A stretch of DNA of 24,802 nt from Coriobacteriaceae bacterium (GTDB lineage Bacteria; Actinomycetota; Coriobacteriia; Coriobacteriales; Eggerthellaceae). This document shows, one piece after another, positions 20,912 to 24,802 of the stretch. Location: the NCBI GenBank assembly GCA_015062635.1, contig SUUF01000019.1:1-24802 (forward strand), given 5' to 3'. Numbering within the stretch: position 1 is the first letter of the stretch; every line of letters starts with the position of its first letter. Both the position numbers and the translations under genes were made by a program. The notes beneath the pieces were generated by a model that saw only the letters and a program-made list of their open reading frames with translations, was not told the origin of the DNA and made no database searches.

Positions 20912-21406
20912 ATGTCCATCGGTTCCGAAAACACCCGTGTATCCACTCAAACGCGCCTTGCCGCGATGCTCGCGGCGGTGCTCCTCGCATTGTGCGTGGG
21001 CATGCTCGGCGGTTGCGGCAACAACGAGGCCGCCTCGTCTTCGGCGGCGCAAGCGCCCGCTTCGAGCAGCACGGCTGCGGCGAGCGAGTCGGCCGAAACG
21101 CTGAACGTGACGGTTTCCATCGACCTCACCGCGGCCGACGGCAAGGTCGAGACCGCCGAGGTGAGCGTCCCCGCCGGCGCGACGGTCCTCGAGGCGACCC
21201 AGGCGACGTCCTTCGAGCTCGACGTGCAAGACAGCCAGTACGGCAAGTATGTGAACGCGATTAACGGCGTGGCGACGGGCGACCACGGCGACCAAAGCGG
21301 GTGGCTTGTGGCAGTGAACGGCGAGGACCTGATGGTCTCGGCTGACGCCCAGGAAGTCGCCGACGGCGACAAGGTCGAATGGCGCTACGTCACCTCGTTC
21401 GAATAA
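20912..21406 (+). CDS. DUF4430 (transcobalamin-like) lipoprotein
   Basis: Surface lipoprotein of 164 residues from ATG 20912, after AAGGAGG. The signal peptide ends in LGGC (lipid Cys35), followed by a Ser/Ala-rich linker to about residue 65. The rest is one DUF4430 domain: VTVSIDLTAADG, VPAGATVLEATQAT, then SGWLVAVNGE (Trp131) and the closing ADGDKVEWRYV. This fold is the one also found in the cobalamin-contacting part of transcobalamin/intrinsic factor. Control by a cobalamin riboswitch and location before ECF transporter genes make cobamide capture at the cell surface the best hypothesis; direct binding is not proven by sequence. Confidence 0.88.
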   Translation: MSIGSENTRVSTQTRLAAMLAAVLLALCVGMLGGCGNNEAASSSAAQAPASSSTAAASESAETLNVTVSIDLTAADGKVETAEVSVPAGATVLEATQATSFELDVQDSQYGKYVNAINGVATGDHGDQSGWLVAVNGEDLMVSADAQEVADGDKVEWRYVTSFE

Positions 21407-21439
21407 CCGCATCGGATTCTCTGCGTCGCCGCGCGACCC

Positions 21440-22294
21440 ATGGATAACGCGTTTTCGCCCTACCACACGGCGGTTGCCGCCATCTTCTTCGCAAGCGCCC
21501 TCGTGTTCACGATGGTGTCGATGAACCCCGCATGCGTGGGCCTGGCCTTCGCGGGGGCGCTTGCCTGTTCCCTGGTGATGCGCGGACGTGCGGCGACGGG
21601 CGCGACGCTTGGCTGGCTCGTGCCCTTATGGCTGGTCATCGCCTGCATCAACGGGTTTTACTCGTCATCGCAGGCGGGCACCGCCTTTGCGGTGGGGCCG
21701 TTCACGTTCGGCTTGGAATCGCTATGCTATGGCACTACGGCGGGCGCGATGATCAGCGCCATGGTGCTGTGGTTCGCGTCGGCGGGGGAATGCATCTCGG
21801 GCGATTCGGCCATCGGGCTCCTTGCCAAACCGATGCCGACGGTGGCGTTGATGGTCTCGCAGGTGTTGCGTTTGGTGCCGCAGATGCTGCGCCGGGGTCG
21901 CGACGTGCTCGACGTGCAGGAATCGTGCCGGGTTGGCGACCTCACGCGCTGGCAGGGGGTGCGCGACCGGATGCGCGTGGTTTCGGTGCTGGTGGGATGG
22001 TCGATGGAAGATGGCGCCATCCGCGCCGAGTCGATGAACGCCCGCGGTTATGGCAGCGCTTCCGCGCGGACGCGGTATCGCCGCCGCCGACTCAAGGTGT
22101 CGGACGGCATCATGGCCATCGTCATCGGCGTCATCGGCGTCATCGCCTGCGTCGCGGCGGGCGGCGTCGGGTCCCAATTCCAGTTTTACCCAGCCATCGA
22201 CGCCCAAGGAAGCTGGTGGTCGTGCGTGCCGGGCATCTTCCTGGTGTGCATACCCTTGGCATTGGAAGCGAGGAGCAGGGTGCTATGGCGGTAA
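21440..22294 (+). CDS. EcfT transmembrane scaffold of an ECF transporter
   Basis: Energising membrane subunit of 284 residues that connects the ATPases to the S component. It has several N-terminal helices, a helical cytoplasmic coupling region (VSQVLRLVPQMLRRGRDVLDVQESC) and the diagnostic ARG motif in ESMNARGYG (201-203), which contacts the ATPase. A C-terminal helix follows (about 222-245), then another near the end. No strong ribosome site precedes ATG 21440, so it may depend on translation of the lipoprotein gene 33 bp upstream. The gene overlaps the ATPase gene by 10 bp. The EcfT protein could also serve BioY. Confidence 0.88.
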   Translation: MDNAFSPYHTAVAAIFFASALVFTMVSMNPACVGLAFAGALACSLVMRGRAATGATLGWLVPLWLVIACINGFYSSSQAGTAFAVGPFTFGLESLCYGTTAGAMISAMVLWFASAGECISGDSAIGLLAKPMPTVALMVSQVLRLVPQMLRRGRDVLDVQESCRVGDLTRWQGVRDRMRVVSVLVGWSMEDGAIRAESMNARGYGSASARTRYRRRRLKVSDGIMAIVIGVIGVIACVAAGGVGSQFQFYPAIDAQGSWWSCVPGIFLVCIPLALEARSRVLWR

Positions 22295-23721
22295 TCGACG
22301 TGCGCGACCTCTCGTTCGCCTACCTGCCCGACGACGGGCAGTCCGTGGGGCATCGTGTCTTGGATGGCGTGTCCCTGCAGGTCGAGGCGGGCAGCTTCTG
22401 CGTGGTGACGGGCCCGACGGGGTGCGGCAAATCGACGTTGCTTCGCCTGTTGAAGCCCGAAATCGCGCCGCGCGGCACCCTTGGCGGCTCGATCGACGTC
22501 GCCGGCGCGGCGATTGTGGCGAATGGGGAAGCCGGAACGTACGACCCGCGCGCGCAGGCGGGCGTCGCCGCGTTCGTGGCGCAAGACCCCGAGGCCCAAA
22601 TCGTCTGCGACACCGTTCGCGCCGAGCTTGCCTTCGGACTCGAGAATCTGGGCGTGGAGCCCGCCCGCATGCGCCGCAACATCGCGGAGGCCGTCGGGTT
22701 CCTCGGCATCGAGGGATGGCTCGACCGGCGCACCGCCGACTTGTCGGGCGGGCAGAAGCAGCTGCTGAACCTTGCCGCCGCCTTGGCCATGCAGCCGCAG
22801 GTCCTGCTGCTCGACGAGCCGACGGCGCAGCTCGACCCCCATGCCCGGCGCCGTTTCCTCGATGCGCTCGCGTCGGTGAACGCCGAGCTGGGCTGCACGG
22901 TGGTGATGTCGTCCCATTCCCCCGAGCACGTCGGTCGAATCGCGACGCAGCGATTCGAGCTGGGCGCGCTCGCGCAGCCGGCGCCGTTTGACGCGACGCT
23001 GCGGCCGAAACGTGGCGCCGCTTCGCGGGAAGCGGTTGTCGAGGCGCGGGAGGTCGCGTTCCGGTATGGGCGAGGCGACCCCTGGGTGGTGGATGATGCT
23101 TCCATCGCGTTGCACCCGGGGCGCGTGCACGCGTTGCTCGGCGGCAACGGGTGCGGCAAGACCACGTTGCTGAAGCTGCTCGCCGGCGTGTGCAAGCCGC
23201 AACGGGGGAAGGTCAAGGCAGCTGCGGGGTTGCGCCGTGCCTACCTTCCGCAAGACCCGAAGGCGCTGTTCGCCTGCGATTCGGTGGCCGAGGAGCTTCA
23301 CGAGTGGCACGTCCGTTTCGGGTATGACGCGGACGACGAGCAACAGGTTGCCGACCGTTTCGGGCTTCAAGATACGCTCGCCCGGCATCCATACGACCTT
23401 TCCGGGGGCCAGCAGCAACAGCTCGCCCTGGCGAAGCTCCTGCTTGCCAAACCCGAGGTGTTGTTCCTCGACGAGCCGACGAAGGGTCTCGATGCGGCAT
23501 CGGCGGCGCAGGTGGTGCGGCAGATATCCCGGCTCGCTTCCGAGGGCGTGGCAATCGCGGTCGCCACGCATGATGTGGCCTTCATCCGCGTCGCGGCAGA
23601 CGCCGTCTCGCTGGTGTTCGACGGCGCGATTGCCTGCTCGTTGCCGGTCGAGGAGTTCTTCGAGGGCAGTTTGGTGTATGCCCCCGAAGACGAGGCGCGC
23701 TTGTACGGGGCCATGGCATGA
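22285..23721 (+). CDS. Fused double ATPase of an ECF transporter (EcfA-EcfA')
   Basis: Two complete ABC ATPase domains in one 478-residue chain. Domain 1 (about 1-230): Walker A GPTGCGKST (43-51), signature LSGGQKQ, Walker B VLLLDEPTAQLDP. Domain 2 (about 250-478): Walker A GGNGCGKTT with Lys292, signature LSGGQQQQ, Walker B VLFLDEPTKGLD and ATHD. In many bacteria EcfA1 and EcfA2 are separate proteins that pair; here they are fused. I chose ATG 22285, which overlaps the end of ecfT; the open frame extends upstream to 21532, but that part is out-of-frame EcfT sequence. The stop overlaps the start of the S component (ATGA), so all subunits are translated together. Confidence 0.93.
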   Translation: MAVIDVRDLSFAYLPDDGQSVGHRVLDGVSLQVEAGSFCVVTGPTGCGKSTLLRLLKPEIAPRGTLGGSIDVAGAAIVANGEAGTYDPRAQAGVAAFVAQDPEAQIVCDTVRAELAFGLENLGVEPARMRRNIAEAVGFLGIEGWLDRRTADLSGGQKQLLNLAAALAMQPQVLLLDEPTAQLDPHARRRFLDALASVNAELGCTVVMSSHSPEHVGRIATQRFELGALAQPAPFDATLRPKRGAASREAVVEAREVAFRYGRGDPWVVDDASIALHPGRVHALLGGNGCGKTTLLKLLAGVCKPQRGKVKAAAGLRRAYLPQDPKALFACDSVAEELHEWHVRFGYDADDEQQVADRFGLQDTLARHPYDLSGGQQQQLALAKLLLAKPEVLFLDEPTKGLDAASAAQVVRQISRLASEGVAIAVATHDVAFIRVAADAVSLVFDGAIACSLPVEEFFEGSLVYAPEDEARLYGAMA

Positions 23722-24455
23722 TGCCGGGCAAACGCGCGCGCACGGCGCTCGAGGTGGTGGCGCTGCTGGCGCCTCCCGCGGTGATGGCGCTGTGCGGGTT
23801 ATTTGGATACAGCCGGTTTGCCCTGTTCAGCCTCATCGTCGTGGCGGCTTCGGTCGTGATATTCCTCGTGGGCTACGACCGGTCTCGCCCCGCGGCGAGC
23901 GAGTTGGTGCCCATTACGGTGCTTGCGGCCGTCGCGGTTGCGGGCCGCGTGTTGTTCGCGCCCATCCCGTCGTTCAAGCCGGTGTCGGCGGTCACGATCA
24001 TCGCCGGCGTGGTGTTCGGCCGGCGCAGCGGGTTCATGGTGGGTGCGCTTGCCGGGCTCGTGTCGAATTTCTTCTTCGGGCAAGGCCCCTGGACGCCATG
24101 GCAAATGTACGCGTGGGGCGTCATCGGGTACCTGGCGGGCCTCCTCGCGCAAGCGGGCGCGTTCGAGCGGCGTCCGTTGCTGCTGGTTTACGGCGTGGCA
24201 TCGGGCTTGCTGTACGGCTTCATACTTAATATGTGGAGCATCGTCGGCTTCTTCCACCCGCAAGACGCCGCGCAGTTTCTCGCGCTGCTTGCCGCGGCGG
24301 TACCGCTCGATGTGCTTCACGGCGTGGCCACCGCCATCTTCCTCTTCATCGTGTACTACCCGTGGCATCGCAAGTTCGAGCGCGTGAAGCGCAAATACGG
24401 GTTCGGCGAAAGCCCGGCGGGTCGTTTCGATCGCACCCACGATGCGCCTCGGTGA
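23718..24455 (+). CDS. ECF S component, probably cobalamin (CbrT-like)
   Basis: Substrate-binding membrane subunit of 245 residues with about six or seven helices, of the general ECF S-component family. Typical is the segment FKPVSAVTIIAGVVFGRRSG, then MVGALAGLVSNFFFGQGPWT and PWQMYAWGVIGYLAG. The sequence type plus control by the cobalamin riboswitch upstream points to a CbrT-like cobalamin or cobamide transporter; specificity cannot be fixed from motifs alone. Translation starts inside the stop codon of the ATPase gene (ATGATG at 23718; either ATG may be used). The C-terminal 30 residues are basic and cytoplasmic (HRKFERVKRKYGFGE). Confidence 0.88.
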   Translation: MMPGKRARTALEVVALLAPPAVMALCGLFGYSRFALFSLIVVAASVVIFLVGYDRSRPAASELVPITVLAAVAVAGRVLFAPIPSFKPVSAVTIIAGVVFGRRSGFMVGALAGLVSNFFFGQGPWTPWQMYAWGVIGYLAGLLAQAGAFERRPLLLVYGVASGLLYGFILNMWSIVGFFHPQDAAQFLALLAAAVPLDVLHGVATAIFLFIVYYPWHRKFERVKRKYGFGESPAGRFDRTHDAPR

Positions 24456-24740
24456 TGCATGGTTGGCATGAGTCATGGCGGGCATTTCCGAAAATGGCAA
24501 CTCTATGATTGCAAATGGGCAAATTATTGATGTTGCCTAATAGATTTATAGGCAGAGATAATAATTGTTGGAGAAGCATAGATTTCTTCGATTATTAGCA
24601 CGCTGTTTTATTCGGCTTCCTTTAGATGTTTTAAAATAGCCGCCAGGAAAAGTCGGAAGGCTTGGTGTGCCGCGCTGTTTCCTTCGGCGAGACGCCTGGC
24701 GCTAAGGCGACCGATGAATTCGAAGCGAAAGGAAGTAAGT
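24456..24740. other. AT-rich intergenic region before the last gene
   Basis: I see no gene in these 285 bases. The stretch 24480-24640 is distinctly AT-rich compared with the surroundings. It contains small palindromes: CATTT-N4-AAATG (24483-24496) and TGCCTA-N9-TAGGCA (24534-24554). A later GC-richer part has CGCCAGG (24641-24647) complementary to CCTGGCG (24695-24701), which could close a structured leader. I do not recognise a known riboswitch. Confidence 0.5.
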
Positions 24741-24802
24741 ATGGAAGGCAAGATGAACGCTCTGCTGAAGACCGCTCCGGAACCGGATGCGATGCAGTAC
24801 GT
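24741..24802 (+). CDS. Start of a probable zinc-type alcohol dehydrogenase (partial)
   Basis: Only the first 20 codons are inside the window: MEGKMNALLKTAPEPDAMQY. The ATG follows AAAGGAAG (24728-24735). The pattern MxALxKTxPxPxAMxY is common at the N-terminus of medium-chain, zinc-dependent dehydrogenases such as threonine or polyol dehydrogenases. The call rests on this short piece and is tentative. Confidence 0.45.
   Translation, partial: MEGKMNALLKTAPEPDAMQY

Noticed and set aside
21532..22284. N-terminal extension of the double ATPase
   Set aside because: This part is the EcfT gene read in another frame; the ATPase domain begins at ATG 22285.

Overview
The window is high-GC bacterial DNA with short intergenic gaps and lipoprotein signal peptides but no outer-membrane components. 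The gene set and protein style (FTR1/P19 iron operon, secreted serpin, PadR with an FAD oxidoreductase, riboswitch-controlled ECF module, GGGGACACACTCC-type repeats) suggest a gut actinobacterium of the Coriobacteriia, probably Eggerthellaceae. That placement is inferred from overall impression; no database search was possible.

Layout. (1) 1-525: no recognisable gene; a 22-bp tandem repeat at the left edge and, at 417-478, palindromes resembling DtxR/IdeR iron boxes. (2) 526-10208: a ten-gene iron locus on the + strand. It holds an FTR1 permease, a P19/Tpd lipoprotein, an FtrD-like DUF2318 Fe-S membrane protein, two FtsX/MacB-type permeases with an ATPase, an FMN-binding lipoprotein with a flavinylation motif, a third permease with a second ATPase, and a DUF4418-like membrane protein. 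Further iron-box-like sites lie before the DUF2318 and DUF4418 genes. (3) 10209-11159: a 110-bp inverted repeat, short direct repeats, a terminator and an AbrB/RelE-type toxin-antitoxin pair. (4) 11279-12869: an iron-box-controlled ABC exporter half that lacks its first two membrane helices. (5) 12907-14968 (minus strand): a PadR regulator and an FAD oxidoreductase, with a PadR-type palindrome upstream of the oxidoreductase. (6) 15102-16388: a secreted serpin. (7) 16422-19814: an HTH-aminotransferase fusion (AlaA-like) behind a TTGAAC repeat cluster, then an alanine/sodium symporter. (8) 19990-24455: BioY, then a cobalamin riboswitch followed by a DUF4430 lipoprotein, EcfT, a fused double EcfA and a CbrT-like S component. 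(9) 24741-end: start of a probable zinc-type dehydrogenase, cut by the window edge.

How the genes may work together. The iron locus resembles the Campylobacter cj1658-cj1663 arrangement (FTR1, P19, DUF2318, two permeases, ATPase), enlarged with a flavin lipoprotein and a second ABC module; electron transfer coupled to iron handling at the cell surface is a reasonable hypothesis. Region 7 looks like an alanine uptake and transamination unit under self-control. Region 8 looks like vitamin uptake, with BioY possibly sharing the EcfAT module.

The least ordinary items are the composite iron/flavin/ABC locus with repeated iron boxes, the HTH-aminotransferase fusion with a second internal translation start and a TTGAAC array around its promoter, and the truncated iron-regulated ABC half-transporter.
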